In this document: positions 1-12,501 of the stretch, in pieces
Position numbering within the stretch: the stretch's first letter is position 1
Layout of the letters: every line of letters begins with the position of its first letter
Source: Galdieria partita
Taxonomy: Eukaryota; Rhodophyta; Bangiophyceae; Galdieriales; Galdieriaceae
Direction of reading: 5' to 3'
DNA: 64,000 bases
Assembly (NCBI GenBank): GCA_025991245.1
Contig: BQMJ01000031.1
Span: forward strand, 62,001 to 126,000
The notes under the pieces: model-generated
The model's input: the letters and a program-made list of their open reading frames with translations, nothing else
The model's database searches: none
Told to the model about the DNA's origin: nothing
Made by a program: the position numbers and the translations under genes

Positions 1-50
1 GTGTTCAATTTGGCTACTAGCTGTTCAATAGATGTAATTATTGCTTATAG

Positions 51-989
51 CTGCCTCCTGGTGTTGATGGTTGGGGCGTTTCACTAAAATATTTGATGAC
101 TATGATAGGAGTTGCCGGTTCAGTCATTATTCTTGCAATGCTTTATATTCAGAAAAATGTGCTGACGGATCCTAGTTGTGTGGATATGAGTAAGAGAAAG
201 AACACGAAACAAAAAACTAAATTAGGCCTAAAGGAGAGTGCTGTTTATCTGGCCAAGTCATCTTATATTCGTAATTTAGCTTTACTAGTTATTGCATACG
301 GCATGTCTATTAATATCGTTGAAGTATCATGGAAGAGCAAGTTGAAAGAAGCCTTTCCCGACCCTAATGCTTATTCAACCTTTATGGGTTGGTTTTCAAC
401 TTGTACAGGTTCAGTTACCCTTGGTATGATGCTTCTCGGTCGATTTATCTTCCGCAAGTTTGGTTGGGGATTTGCAGCTCTTATAACTCCAACTGTGTTG
501 GGTATTACAGGCTTTTTATTCTTCTGTTTAACTCTCTTTAGTCGTCAATTGTATCCAGTGGTTGGAATGCTTGGTACAACACCTTTGATGCTTGCAGTGC
601 TTGTTGGTGCTGCACAAAATATTCTTTCCAAATCTAGCAAGTATTCATTGTTTGATCCTTGCAAGGAAATGGCATATATTCCATTAGACGCAGAACAGAA
701 ATCAAAAGGAAAGGCAGCAATCGATGTTATTGGTAATCCAATGGGCAAGTCTGGTGGTTCGTTTATTCAACAAGGTCTTATTTTTGCTGTGGGGTCTTTA
801 GCGGCCTCAACACCTTATCTTGCTGTTATATTGTTTGTCATTGTTGCTATGTGGATAGCAGCAGCTCGTTCTTTAGACAAGCAGTTTCAAGAAGCAATGA
901 AGCGTTCAGAAGTTGCAGAAGTTATGGCAAAGACAGGTATTCAGGATCCTATAGAAGCCGCCAAAGTTGCTAAGGAGTCTAAACAATGA
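51..989 (+). CDS. Plastid-type ATP/ADP translocase (NTT family), 3' part
   Basis: Last exon, 312 residues plus stop, of a nucleotide transporter of the NTT/Tlc family, which exchanges ATP for ADP across the plastid envelope. The exon begins after an intron ending in TTATAG at 50; the frame is closed just upstream and the exon opens with LPPGVDGWGVSLKYLM. Family marks are the stretch KGKAAIDVIGNPMGKSGGS near the C-terminus and several hydrophobic helices. The C-terminal tail is charged and ends EAAKVAKESKQ. The start and N-terminal helices lie left of the window. Bacterial parasites carry the same family, but the intron and the neighbours point to a nuclear plastid-envelope gene. Confidence 0.9.
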   Translation: MPPGVDGWGVSLKYLMTMIGVAGSVIILAMLYIQKNVLTDPSCVDMSKRKNTKQKTKLGLKESAVYLAKSSYIRNLALLVIAYGMSINIVEVSWKSKLKEAFPDPNAYSTFMGWFSTCTGSVTLGMMLLGRFIFRKFGWGFAALITPTVLGITGFLFFCLTLFSRQLYPVVGMLGTTPLMLAVLVGAAQNILSKSSKYSLFDPCKEMAYIPLDAEQKSKGKAAIDVIGNPMGKSGGSFIQQGLIFAVGSLAASTPYLAVILFVIVAMWIAAARSLDKQFQEAMKRSEVAEVMAKTGIQDPIEAAKVAKESKQ

Positions 990-1135
990 ATGAGTCATTG
1001 CTTAATAAGGTTGATTGTGGGTATTTTTGTTGCAAGTAAAGCGTCCTTTATTTTGAAGATCTGAATTGCGTTCTTTCAAGATTCTTATTTGTCTTTGTTG
1101 AAAAGATTGGAAAACTTTCAAAGGTTGGAGAGAAA

Positions 1136-1567
1136 ATGGAAAACGAAGATGAATGTCCTCTTTTTGGATTCCTTCTGTTGTCCTGTGATAGGATGCCTTC
1201 AAAAGGTATCGAGTTGCTACAGACTTATCGAATATTGTGCAAATTAGCAAAAGCTATCCCTAGTCCTGCCATCCGAGAAGAGACGTGGAGAGAAATACGA
1301 CAGATATATCGTGACCTTTATAAGAGAAATCAGGTACGTTCGTCTGAATGTCTTCCTGTCCGTGTTTATTGTTACTAGTTGGAACAACTTGAAGAATGGA
1401 GTCAATCTAAATTATTTTGGTTAAAGTGTACTATTCCCAAACAATTGTGGCCTCGTTGTGTCGTAGATTCTAGTCCTAAGATAGACAATGTTAGCAAAAC
1501 TTTTGTTTTTCGCAACGGCAAACTGGAAGAAACTATGAATTCAAGTCCTTATGAATATAAGAGGTAG
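1136..1567 (+). CDS. Small LYR-motif-like protein
   Basis: Two exons, 1136-1333 and 1379-1567, joined across a 45-bp intron (donor GTACGT, acceptor TACTAG) in phase 0, give about 128 residues. The segment LLQTYRILCKLAKAIPSP followed by REIRQIYRDLYKRN resembles the Complex1_LYR fold: a Tyr-Arg pair near the start of helix 1 and a later R-x2-R-x2-YR element. LYR proteins are small mitochondrial factors that support Fe-S transfer or respiratory-complex assembly, usually with acyl carrier protein. The first motif residue is Thr instead of Leu, so the family call is tentative. The C-terminal half after the motif is not recognised. Confidence 0.55.
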
Positions 1568-1709
1568 GTTGAGGGACTTGAAGTTTCACGTTGAACTAAC
1601 TACTTGAACGAGGACTGTTGACCCCGACGACTTACGACGACATCACGAGCTCTTGCGAAGAATGCGTTTTGGAAAAGTTGAATAAATACATCACCAACAA
1701 AAGTCAAGT

Positions 1710-3621
1710 TTATTCCAACTGTTCTAACCGATAGATCATTTGTTCCAGAGTTTTGAGTTCTTTTTCAATGGAACGCAACAACTGCCGTTGATTCCATAAA
1801 TACTCTTTCAAATAGTTCAGAGAGTCACTGCTGGGTTGGACATTCCATTGCTGTTGTTGAATCTTCCAAATAAACCATTTCTTTTCTGATTGATACCACA
1901 AGAACAAAATAAATAAAATAATAAAAATGAGCATAATACAAACATTTTTCCAACTCAACCAAAATAAGAAAGAAGGCCACCATTTCTGTAACTAGGCGGA
2001 ACATAATCAGTAACCAAATATACATAATCTTCACACTTACTTGATTTCTCTCCGATTGCTCTTCTTTCTTTGTATGGCTATCTGCATTTTTGCCAAGTAA
2101 CAAACGAATGGTATCCATAAATAACTCAAATCCTGCCCGACACTGTTTTTCTGTCTCTCTAAGAATAACACCTTTAAACATAGTTTTTTGTAAAAAGATA
2201 ACAGAAAACTCTCGGATCAACTCGCAACCGCCTTGAGCTTTAGCACGAATGAGGTCATGTTGATACACAAAAAAGGACTCCGAATTCGGATTATGAAGTG
2301 TTTTTATGGTCGTTTCAATATCTAAACCAACGACAATTCCCTTTTCTGCAGTTAGTTTGCACCACTGCGTTTCCACTACTTTAGTTTTCCAAGTCATTAA
2401 ACCAGCCCAAATAGTTTTCATGTAACGAATCGAACGAGTGTATGTCACATCCGGTTGCAACCCAAAAAGACTTGATGTACCGCGGAGCTTCTTGTTCTGA
2501 GAGATTGACAATTTCACATCATTCACCTCATTAGGATCCAATTTCCATTTGGAAACATGAATATCAGTATTACCCAACCTTTTCTGAAAATCATAAGTTG
2601 CAGCAGAAGTATCTGAAAATGCCAACTGAAACAGTTGTTCGACAGATATCGAAAAAGAATGATGTCCGATATTTACCAAACTACCTTTGTCCAAAGGTCT
2701 CGGTATACCTTCTTCTTTTCCTGTAGCTAAATTATCACGACTCACGGTATCCTTTTCAGTTGCCTTTATGACTGCTGGTTTGGGGTTGTCGTGATTGGTC
2801 TCTTCAGAAACCTTATGTACTGGTTCTGCAGTCAACGACGAAGTTGTAGTTAGTGATTTGGGAGATTCTGGATATCCTGTGCTATCTCCATGACTATTTG
2901 CACTTTGTGGGTCTCTTACTCTTGCTGGAAGGCGATCTTCAAAGGCTCTTACTGCCATTATGTTCATCCAATATCGATACAAAGTTTCATATGTCTTCTC
3001 TCTCTTAAGAAAAGTAGCAAACAAATACGGAGTTCCTTGTAATTCAATCTCGATAGCAGTATCGAAAGAAAGATAAGTTCTCTTTCTAATGGCAGTGATA
3101 TCTGCAAAGGCAAATACTCTGACTAGTCGGGAACCCCAACCACCCAAAATACCAGCAGTAAAGCACAAAAACTTGGGAGTAATATAAAGCCAACCTTGAC
3201 GAAGTATGTAATAATATTCCAAAGCACAACTACAAAAATCGACGAGTGGCTCTTCGCTTGGTGAGGAAGTCTCTTCACTCGTAAACGAACCCTTTTGTAA
3301 CAACCTTGACCACTCTTCGTCAAAGTTCTTCATAAGACCTTTCAATTTCAGTTCATCTAGTGTCTGCTTTTGGTCGCCATGAGCGTCCGACTGTCTTTTG
3401 TCTTCTCTTGTACCTTCGTCACTCTGTCCATCTGTATTATCCAAAGACGTCGTTTCTTGCCATGCCTTGGGTTCCACCTCTTGTTCCTCTAAAGAAGGTG
3501 GTGATGAGTTTACAGGAAAAGATGCAGGACTTGTTTCGGTTTCTTTGCACTCTTCCCATTTCCTTTCTGCCGTTGCAACCGTAAGAGAGTTGACATCTCG
3601 TCTCTCCGCTAATGACTCCAT
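1710..3621 (-). CDS. GRAM- and VASt-domain membrane protein (Lam/GRAMD1-like sterol transfer)
   Basis: Two exons, 3621-2041 and 1985-1710, joined across a 55-bp intron (GTAAGTG...TTACAG) in phase 0; 618 residues. The N-terminal 110 residues are acidic and Ser/Thr-rich. A GRAM domain follows at about 120-230 (EYYYILRQGWLYITPKFLCF), then a VASt/StART-like domain at about 330-510 containing KWKLDPNEVNDVKL and ending in KTMFKGVILRETE. A membrane helix encoded mainly by the second exon (IMLIFIILFILFLWY) and a short coiled tail finish the protein. Relatives in yeast and animals sit at ER contact sites and move sterol between membranes. Start: an in-frame TTG lies 11 codons upstream, but the first ATG is at 3621, only 81 bp from the divergent Ca2+-ATPase start. 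Confidence 0.85.
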
Positions 3622-3702
3622 AACATTCCAATGAGGAGAATGATGCTGTTCCAACTACAGACCGTTTAGGTTACTACCTTACCGGAGTGATAGACAAGTA
3701 AT

Positions 3703-6700
3703 ATGCCACTTGTCCCAAAAGCTAATATTTCGTGTTTCTTGTGTATAGGATTCAAATCTTGGTTTTCTGCTTTCCATCGAAGAAAACGACTCGATAGTTT
3801 CGTTGTTGGTCGTTTTGGCGCCCTGCTGCAACCTTTCACTTTCGCTGTACGATTAAGAAGACCAGTTAGAAAACTAACAAAAACAAGAAAATGTTGTATT
3901 TGTTCCTTGAATCAACTGCAAGACCTATCTGTTTCACTCAACTTGGAGGAGATAATTACTACTGCTTGTTTTCGTTCCCCAGAACAAGTACTTGATGCCT
4001 TGCAAGTGGTCGCGCAACGTGGGTTAACAGAAGAACAAGTAAAACAGCGCCAAGCAGTATTTGGCAGAAACCAAGTGATGCAAAAAGCGAGCGTTTCTTG
4101 GTGGCAAAGAATATTAGAACAGTTTCAAGACCGTTTGGTATTGTTATTATTGTTGGCTGCATTGGTTTCGTTTGTTTTGGCATGGAGTGAACAACCCAAC
4201 GATAGGACGTGGAATGTATTTATAGAGCCTATAGTTATTTTGATCATTCTGGTGATCAATGCTGTCATTGGAGTCGTACAACAAACCAATGCAGACAAGG
4301 CAGTGGAAGCTTTAAAAGCATATGAGACTGACCAAGTGATTGTTATTCGAGATGCTAAAAGGTTTCCAATGGATGCCAAAGAGTTGGTTCCTGGTGACAT
4401 TGTTGAGTTGAATACTGGAATGAAAGTGGCAGCAGATATGAGGATTGTGGAAATTCTTTCAAGTGTTTTATTGGTAGACCAATCCATATTAACTGGGGAA
4501 AGTATTTCTGCGTTCAAAATATCCGAACCTATTCGACAAGTTAATAATCAACGTTTGGTGATACAAGATAAAGCCAATATTCTTTTTCAAGGCACCACCA
4601 TTACACAAGGACGTTGTATTGCCGTGGTTGTTGGTATTGGAAGTGAAACAGAGTTTGGAAAGATACAATCTGACTTGAGTGACATGAACCAACAAAGTTT
4701 ACAAACTCCTTTGCAACAGAAACTGGATGAATTCGGTAAGTTATTGACCAATATTGTGTTGGTAATCTGCGGAGTCGTTTGGTAAGTTTTTTCTTTTTAT
4801 GAAAACCATGAGAATGACTTTGTTCTGTCGGATAGGATTATTCATATAGACAAGTTTTCAGAACATGGAGGAATCGTCCAAGGAGCGCTATATTATTTCA
4901 AAGTTGCAGTTGCATTAGCAGTTGCTGCAGTCCCTGAAGGACTACCTGCAGTAGTTACCACTTGTTTAGCTTTGGGAGCACAAAGAATGGCAAAGCAGAA
5001 TGCTATTGTAAAGAGTTTACCGTGTGTGGAAACTTTAGGCTGTACTAGTGTGATATGTTGTGACAAGACAGGTACTCTGACAACCAACAAAATGAAAGCA
5101 CAACAGATATTTCTTGTGGATTGGCAACAAGATGAAAACTTGAAGTGGATGGAGATTCAGCTGAGAGACAAGGCCAGTATTGAAAGTACTGGGGAAACAA
5201 CTTTTTTCAACATGCAGACATCAAATGCTATCAATCCTAGGTCGATTCCTTCTCTTGTTCAGTTGGGTTGCATTTCTAGTTTATGTAATGATGCTACGGT
5301 TAGTTTTCGTAACGGCAAATCATATCCTGTGGGTGACCCAACGGAATTAGCGTTATTATATTTAGCCGAAAAGATTGGTGTTGAATCTTCATCAGAGTCC
5401 CCAACTAAGGATGGTTTGAATGAAAATTCTATAGATATCCAGTCGGTAAATCTTCCTGCTCGATTGTATTGGATATCTCGTTATAGAAAGAGAAGAACTT
5501 TTGAGTTTTCTAGAAGTCGCAAGTCCATGAGTGTTTTGGTGGAAGGACAAGTCGAAAACAATGGAAAACAATTATCTTTGTTAGTAAAGGGTGCACCAGA
5601 AAATATATTGGAAAGATGCCGATATGTTCAGTCTTCACAAGGAAAGGTAATTCCACTAGACGCTGTAAAGAAAAGAAGCATTCTTGAATGTTTTCAAAAG
5701 ACTCTGTCGACGAGCTCCTTATCATTGAGATGCATCGGTTTTGCTTACAAACCAGATGCAACCGACTTGTTATATGTTCCTAACGACGAAAACTGCTGTT
5801 ATGAGGATGTGGAAACAGACTTGGTATTCATTGGTATAGTTGGCATAGCAGATCCTCCAAGAGAACAAGTTAAGGATGCCATACGCTTGTGTAAGAGTGC
5901 TGGTATTCGAGTGATCATGGTAACTGGGGACAATCCGATCACAGCACAAGGTGTTGCTCGTCAAGTGGGGTTGTTATCCGTGGAAGAAATGTCTTCATCC
6001 AATAAGAAACTTCGCATTATAAGCAGTCATGATTTTGATAACTTACAAGCCCATTTCTCTCCCGAATCTATTTATTCAGCTATTCGTGATTTGGTTATTT
6101 TAGCACGTGTTGAACCACTTCAAAAACTAAAGTTGGTGGAATATTTGCAAAAAGGCAATCAGATAGTTGCCATGACAGGTGATGGAGTCAATGATGCCCC
6201 TGCTTTACGCAAGGCTGATATTGGTATTGCTATGGGTTCAGGAACTTGGGTAGCCAAGGCTGCTGCCAAAATAGTTTTGGTAGACGATGATTTTTCGACT
6301 ATTGTTGCTGCAGTGAAGGAAGGACGTTCCATTTATATGAATTTAAAACACGTTATTCGATACGTCATTTCGAGTAATATTGGAGAAGTTTGCTGTATTT
6401 TGATATCTTCAGTATTGGGAATGCCTGAAACTCTTATTCCGGTGCAGTTATTGTGGGTGAATTTGATAACAGATGGTTTACCAGCGACTGCATTATCTTT
6501 TAATGCTTCCGAACCGAACATGATGGAACAACCTCCTCGGGCTCCTCAAGCTCCTTTTGTAGATGGGTCTCTGTTATTTAGGTAGGAAAACCTTTTTATT
6601 TCTTTGTGTGACATTTCATAGTTGTGAAGATTTCTTACGGTTGGTGGATATATTGGAGTTGCAAGTATTGGTGGCTTTGTTTATTGGTATTTGTTTTCCC

Positions 6701-7071
6701 CCAATGGACCGCATCTTACTTGGAACGAACTGACTAGCTATGAACAGATGACTAGCATGTGGAAGAGCGACAATGGAGGCAAGACAATGGCACTCAGTGT
6801 ACTAGTCATCAGTGAAATGTTCAATGCTCTCAACGGATTGTCCGAAAGTCAAAGTATATTTCAACTCACTCCTCTTTCCAATCCTTTGCTACTGACTGCC
6901 ATTTCCATTTCAGTCATACTACATCTCATGATTGTCCATATTCCTTGGTTACAACATATATTCTCGGTGACTCCTTTATCTATTACAGAATGGCTGGTTG
7001 TCGTGGGACTTTCTATACCTGTTTTAAGTATCGAAGAAACTTTCAAATGGTTTTATCGTCAAAAGAGATGA
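3703..7071 (+). CDS. SERCA-type P-type Ca2+-ATPase
   Basis: Three exons, 3703-4781, 4836-6581 and 6630-7071, give 1088 residues; the introns are 54 and 48 bp. Family marks in order: DQSILTGES in the actuator domain, AAVPEGLPAV in M4, the phosphorylated Asp in CDKTGTLTT (about residue 436), KGAPENILERC in the nucleotide domain, TGDGVNDAPAL in the hinge and a six-helix C-terminal membrane block. The LLFR|FLTVGGYIG junction across the last intron follows the SERCA pattern. It pumps Ca2+ from cytosol into a membrane store. Unusual: about 80 residues precede the usual start and are rich in Arg, Lys, Ser and Phe, like an organelle presequence, with no alternative Met before residue 126. The gene is head-to-head with the GRAM-domain gene. 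Confidence 0.92.
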
Positions 7072-7284
7072 ACAACAATTGACCTCTTTCCATACTTGTG
7101 TGGGGGTGTTGAGGTGTGTTGGGTCGGTTGTGGATTCTTCCTTCCCAATACGAGTGTAGATATATAAATATATCTATCTATATCTTCTTCCATTCTCTCT
7201 TTTGAAGTATACCGTACAAGTTCCCAAAACACCTGAAGGAGTAATTGTGGAAAACAAACTTCCTCCTATAGTACTTAGGACCCG

Positions 7285-9700
7285 ATGGACACAAGTACAA
7301 ACGAACAAGCCGAAGACAACGACCCTTTTTTTGATACAAGGCAAGATTCACGTCATCATATTCCTATTTGACTCGTCTCACTTCACTCTGTCTAGCATAA
7401 TCAAGTTTCAAAAATATCAACTCGTGTCCAAGGTAACGGAACAAGAGTCCGAAATAAAACGGTTACGTAAGCAAAATCAACAACTTGAACTATTGAATTG
7501 CTTTGTTCCAACCTTGGAAAAGTGGCGAGAAAAGTTGACCGACGTGATAAAATGGGACCCATCCGACTGCAATCAAGGCCAGTTGAAAAGGAGTGTAGAA
7601 GAACATCAATTACTGGTACAGTTACAAGAAGAACTAGAGCAATTATGCAACAATATGCCAACCAAAAGTAACTCAAAGTCTCTGCAGGCGACCCTCGATG
7701 ACTCCGATGGTGCCATAGAATGGAGCAAAATACAAAAGTTGGAAGCAGAAACAAGTCGTTTGAGGGATGAAATGGAAGAATTGAAAGTAGAAAGAGGTTT
7801 TTTAGGCAGACAACTTGCAAGATTGCGTTATCAGTTGGACAGCATGGTTAGTAACCAACAAGAAGCTGAGAAAGCTGCAAGTGCCGCTTTGAAAAAGGAA
7901 GAGCAAAAAGAAGAGCCTGCAAAGACAGAAGACTCTACAAAGGAACAAGAACTATTGACTCGATGTAAGGATACGGAAGCTTTGGCAGAAGGCCGACTAA
8001 AGGAATTGCAAGAAGCGTTAGAAGATAGAAAAAAGTTGGTTGTAGAAATGGAACGATTAAAAAGTGAACGAGTAGTAGTAACAAAAGATATGATAACTCA
8101 AAGTGCTGTTTATGGTTCGTTGGAAGCTGCTTTTCAAAAACTGCAACTGCAGCAGATAGAATGGGAACAAGAGAGAGACAACTTGAAACGAGAAAAAGAA
8201 GAGTTGGAACGGATCATGGAGGAGAAATATGGTTTACAGATCCAAAGATGGAAGAGAAGAGCATCAGAGTGGAAGCAGCAGTTGGAGGACGCTATTCATG
8301 CAAGTAATGAAGCCAAAAGCCAAAGAGATCAAGCACTTATGCGTTACGAAGCCAAAAAATTGGAAGCAGAAAATGAATCCAAAATAGAAAGTTTACAAAA
8401 ATCGATTGCTTTACTGGAAACTAAGGAAGTAGGTATCGACAAGACTATGGAATTCCATGAAACTGACATTTAGAAAGCAATTTTTAGAACAAGAGAAGCA
8501 ACATCTAGAGAAGCAAGTAGCTGAATGGAAGCAAAAAGCTATACATTTGGAAGATAATGTTCTCCAGAAAATTTTGGTAAATTTTTGATTGGATGAGTTG
8601 CTTTCCATGCTGAGATGAAACCATTTTAGGAAGGAAAACTTGTATCTAACGAGGTTGAAGAACAACTTCGACATGAAATAGATAATGAAAGAAAAAAGTC
8701 GGATGAGTTGATTGGTGAAATAGAATCCTTGTCCAACATGTTTCGTGACATGGAAGACAGTAATCGTAGTTATATGACTCAGTTGATGGAGAAAGACGAA
8801 CAGATAACCAAACTATCAACGGAACGTTTAAAACAGCGTCAACAAATTATCAGTTTGACCGAATATAAAAAGACAATGCAAGTAAGTAGCATGAGCGATT
8901 ATTCAGTTTTTTATGTGAAACAATGCGTCGAAAGGCGAAGGTCAAATCAGATGAAGAAAGAATAGCAGCATTGGAAAGTGCTGTTCAAGCGGCAAAGAGA
9001 CATGGAGTGGAAATTCAGAATGTAAATAACAAATTGGTTCGTTTTGTAAATGGAATTGCGTTATGAGTTGAAACTCTTGTTTAGAATGAAGAGCTTCGGA
9101 CTTTGAACACCGAAATAGACAGACTTCGAAAGGTTTCTGAAGAACAAGGAACGAAAGCACGTCAAGAAGAAATAGAGAAAGAGGTTGGTCTAGGAAGTAT
9201 TCAATCTCCAATATATGCGAACTTTATACTTTAGGAGATGAAGCGAATGCGAGATGTTACTGTAAGACGTTTAGAAGACGTCGTCAGTGAGCTGCAGAGT
9301 CAACGATACGAGAACAAGCGTTTGGAAGAGCTCAAGTCTCGATTGGAAGAGAAGGTATGGATTTCAACTTGATGGACTTTTCTGATGGAAGACTCTTTGT
9401 AGTGTCAACGTTTGGAGTCGATGCATATGGCAGGAGAAAGTGAACTTTTGAGGGATGAGTTAATACAGGAATTGAGAAAGAAGTTGTATTGCTCAGTATA
9501 TACCAATCTACCTAAAGATTGTGTTCTATTACGTTGTGGTCATTTATTTAGTCGCCAGTGTATAACAGATTTAATTTCTCAAAGAAACAGTAAGTGAATC
9601 ATTCTATTTCTGTTTATCCATGAATAACTGTGCTAAAGGAAAATGTCCAGTTTGTGGAGATCGCTTTGGAACGGAAGACTATCGACCTGTTTACTTTTAG
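7285..9700 (+). CDS. Bre1-like E3 ubiquitin ligase (histone H2B), degenerate RING
   Basis: Nine exons: 7285-7340, 7396-8428, 8478-8576, 8630-8881, about 8941-9036, 9085-9183, 9235-9354, 9403-9589 and 9639-9700; about 667 residues. Almost the whole protein is coiled coil. The C-terminus is a RING-like segment (KLYCSVYTNLPKDC, then RCGHLFSRQC, then KCPVCGDRFG) followed by EDYRPVYF, which matches the FG.(N/E)DF...Y. tail typical of Bre1/RNF20. Bre1 monoubiquitinates histone H2B. Two RING ligands are replaced, Cys2 by Tyr and Cys5 by Ser. The first intron seems to use a GC donor (AG|GCAAGA), because the upstream frame otherwise has no ATG. The exon-5 acceptor is ambiguous (8935 or 8941), and its donor could be GTTCGT or GTAAAT. 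Confidence 0.78.
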
Positions 9701-9792
9701 GAATTTTCGTAATCGTCTCACCATAAATCAATGTTACTTTATCCAACACAATTGAATTGGCAAGACCAACTGAGTGCTTTCGTTAGTTGATC

Positions 9793-12493
9793 ATGAGTGA
9801 CTCTTCGTCAGAAAAGAAAGGTAGCTTAACAAAGAACACAGAGAAGCCCCGGTTACCAAAACTGGAAACCACAAGTGCCCCTAAAACGATTCCTCCAGAA
9901 CACTTTCCTGTTTCCAACAATGAGACAACGTCTGGAATGGCTACTCAGACTTCCACCGTTCCTGGGCATAGAAGAAAGCTTTCTTCAGCTTCTGGTGGAA
10001 GTACCAACTCCTTATTACTAAGAGCAGGCGTTCCTCGGATGGAAGGGCACTTGTGGAAATGGACCAATTATTTAAAGGGATGGCAACGAAGGCTATTTGT
10101 TTTGGAAAATGGAGTGCTTTCATATTTTGCTGAAAGGTCTACCCCGCTTCCAGAAAATGTTTCTCCCGATAAAAATGAAGGAACAGATAGTAATAACTTG
10201 ACTATATGCAAGGGCAGGATCAATCTACAGCTGGCAGTGATTACCCCTCATGATACGGACTCTACTCGTTTTGCTATTGATGTAGACACCAGAATCTATC
10301 ACTTGCGAGCAGACTCTAAGGAGTTACGAAATCAGTGGGTGGACGCTCTATGTAAGAGCAAGTCATACTTTGAGCAATTGGTCAACAGAGCAGCTATGAG
10401 GTTGCAAGTGAAAAGTGCCAATAGTGACGAAAAGACAAAGAAGCCAGAGTCTGCTGTAGGAAAAACTGCCATAAAAGCAAAGGAACCGCCAACCATAAAA
10501 CAGTCGGATCAAGTGTCGGCCAGTAGTGAATTAGGTGTGGGTCAACTATCGTTACAGGTACGATATGGTACAGATTGCTTGATAAGAATCCAATCAATTG
10601 TTTTTTGGTTTTAGGGTGACTTTGATGAAGCATCCAAGTCGAGAAATGGATTGTTGGCGGAACTTGGTAGAGTACAGAGTCGTCTTCGTTCCTTGGATCC
10701 CAAGACAATATCTACAGCCGAAAGTTTTCTGAAAATGCTGGAAGAAATATTTTCCCCTGACTCTGCGAATTCTAATGTGGTAGCTTTACATACAGAAAGT
10801 ACTTCAACTTTTTCTACTGTGACAAACACTTTACAAGGATTGACCGATACTATTAATTGGGTTATTCACGTGTTGACAACGGATGAAGGGTTATGGTTAC
10901 GTCGCTTAGCTATGGAAAAGGAACGACGAATGCATGCCGAAACTATGTTAGATACTCAGAATCGCACTACAGTTGAACACAATGAAGTTGGAACTCAAAG
11001 TCTTCCTAGAACAGTTTCAGTATTCGAACATGACTTGGATGAAGACGAAGGCACTGAATTTTTTGATGCTATTGGAGACAGTGTTCGCTCTTCCATGGAT
11101 TTGTTATCTCCAACAGTTGCAACAAGTGAACCTGAAGAAGATACTGATGCAATATTCAGTCCTCGAAGTTCATCAGGAACGTTTCAGCGAAGAACAAAAC
11201 TACCTCAACCCAAGGAAGTGATGCAGAAGCCATCGTTTTGGTCCGTTTTGAAAGATTCGATAGGAAAGGATCTTTCCAAAATATCTATGCCAGTGACATT
11301 CAACGAGCCTTTATCCTTTTTACAAAGAATGGCTGAGGACATTGAATATAGCGAGTTACTCGATAAAGCTGTCACTTTAGAGAATGAGTTTGATCGATTG
11401 CTACACGTGAGTGCCTTGGCTGTAAGTCATTATAGCTCTACAGTGGTAAGTTCTCAATTTGTTTTGAAAGAACTTTGAAAAAATTCATTCTCGATCTATA
11501 AAAAGGGTCGAACAGGGAAACCATTCAATCCGCTTTTAGGTGAAACTTATGAATTATTTCTTCCAGAGAAGAACTTGCGCTTTGTGAGTGAGCAAGTCAG
11601 TCACCATCCACCTATTAGTGCATCTCATGCGGAAGGCGGCAGTAATGAATGGGTTTATTCTGCTGTTCATTTAGTAGCCAACAAGTTCTGGGGAAAGTCC
11701 ATTGAAGTGTTTCCTACTGGAACAGTTCATGTCCTTTTTTCCAAGTATGGTGATCATATAACCTATGAAAAAGCTACCACATGTGCACACAACATTGTTA
11801 TTGGCAATGTGTGGATTGATAACTATGGAGAAATGGTATTGACCAATCATCGAACTGGTTCCTATGCAGTTGTCAAGTTGAAAAAGACTGGTTGGTTGAG
11901 TGACATGCGTTCTTATGGAGAAGTGAAATGTGTTGTTCATGATAAAAATGGAAATCCTCAAAGGAAAATGAGTGGTTCTTGGCATAGCTATTTAGAAGAA
12001 GAGCTTCCGAATGGTAAGAAGAGCAGAGATTGTCATGGTTAGGTTACTGATTTCGGTTTAGGAGAAAAACGTTTAATATGGCGAGCTGCTAAGAGGCCAC
12101 CCCCGGAAGACTCTGCTGGCTTTAATTTCACTGCTTTTGCTATTACTTTGAATGAATTAACGCCCAGTATTGAAGAGAAGATTCCGCCGACTGATTCTAG
12201 AAGGAGACCTGATCAACGTGCCTTGGAAGAGTCTCGCTTTTCGGATGCAACCAATGAGAAGCAGCGGTTAGAAGAGAAGCAAAGAGCAGCTCGAAAGGTA
12301 AGAAATAGACGATTCTCTTGTCCTGATGAATGAATAGTAATAGTTGAGAGAGTCGCAAGGGGAAGAATACAAGCCGTTGTGGTTCGAATGGAAATATGAC
12401 GAAACAACGGAAAAGAGTGATTGGAAATTTAACGGAAAGTACTATATTCATCGTAAAGAAAAGAAGTGGGATGTATGTCCGGATATATTCTAA
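9793..12493 (+). CDS. Oxysterol-binding-protein-related protein (PH + ORD)
   Basis: Five exons, 9793-10557, 10615-11445, 11506-12013, 12062-12297 and 12344-12493; 829 residues. A Ser/Thr-rich head is followed by a PH domain at about 80-195 (GHLWKWTNYLKGWQRRLFVL), a linker with an acidic patch, and the lipid-binding ORD domain with KPFNPLLGETYE and the family fingerprint EQVSHHPPISA. The C-terminal exon restores the expected ending (EEYKPLWFEW, then a short basic tail). Such proteins exchange sterol or PS for PI4P at ER-Golgi or ER-plasma-membrane contacts. I see no FFAT motif in the parts I read. Its stop lies 8 bp from the stop of the convergent Las1-like gene. Confidence 0.93.
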
Positions 12494-12501
12494 AAAGCTG
12501 T

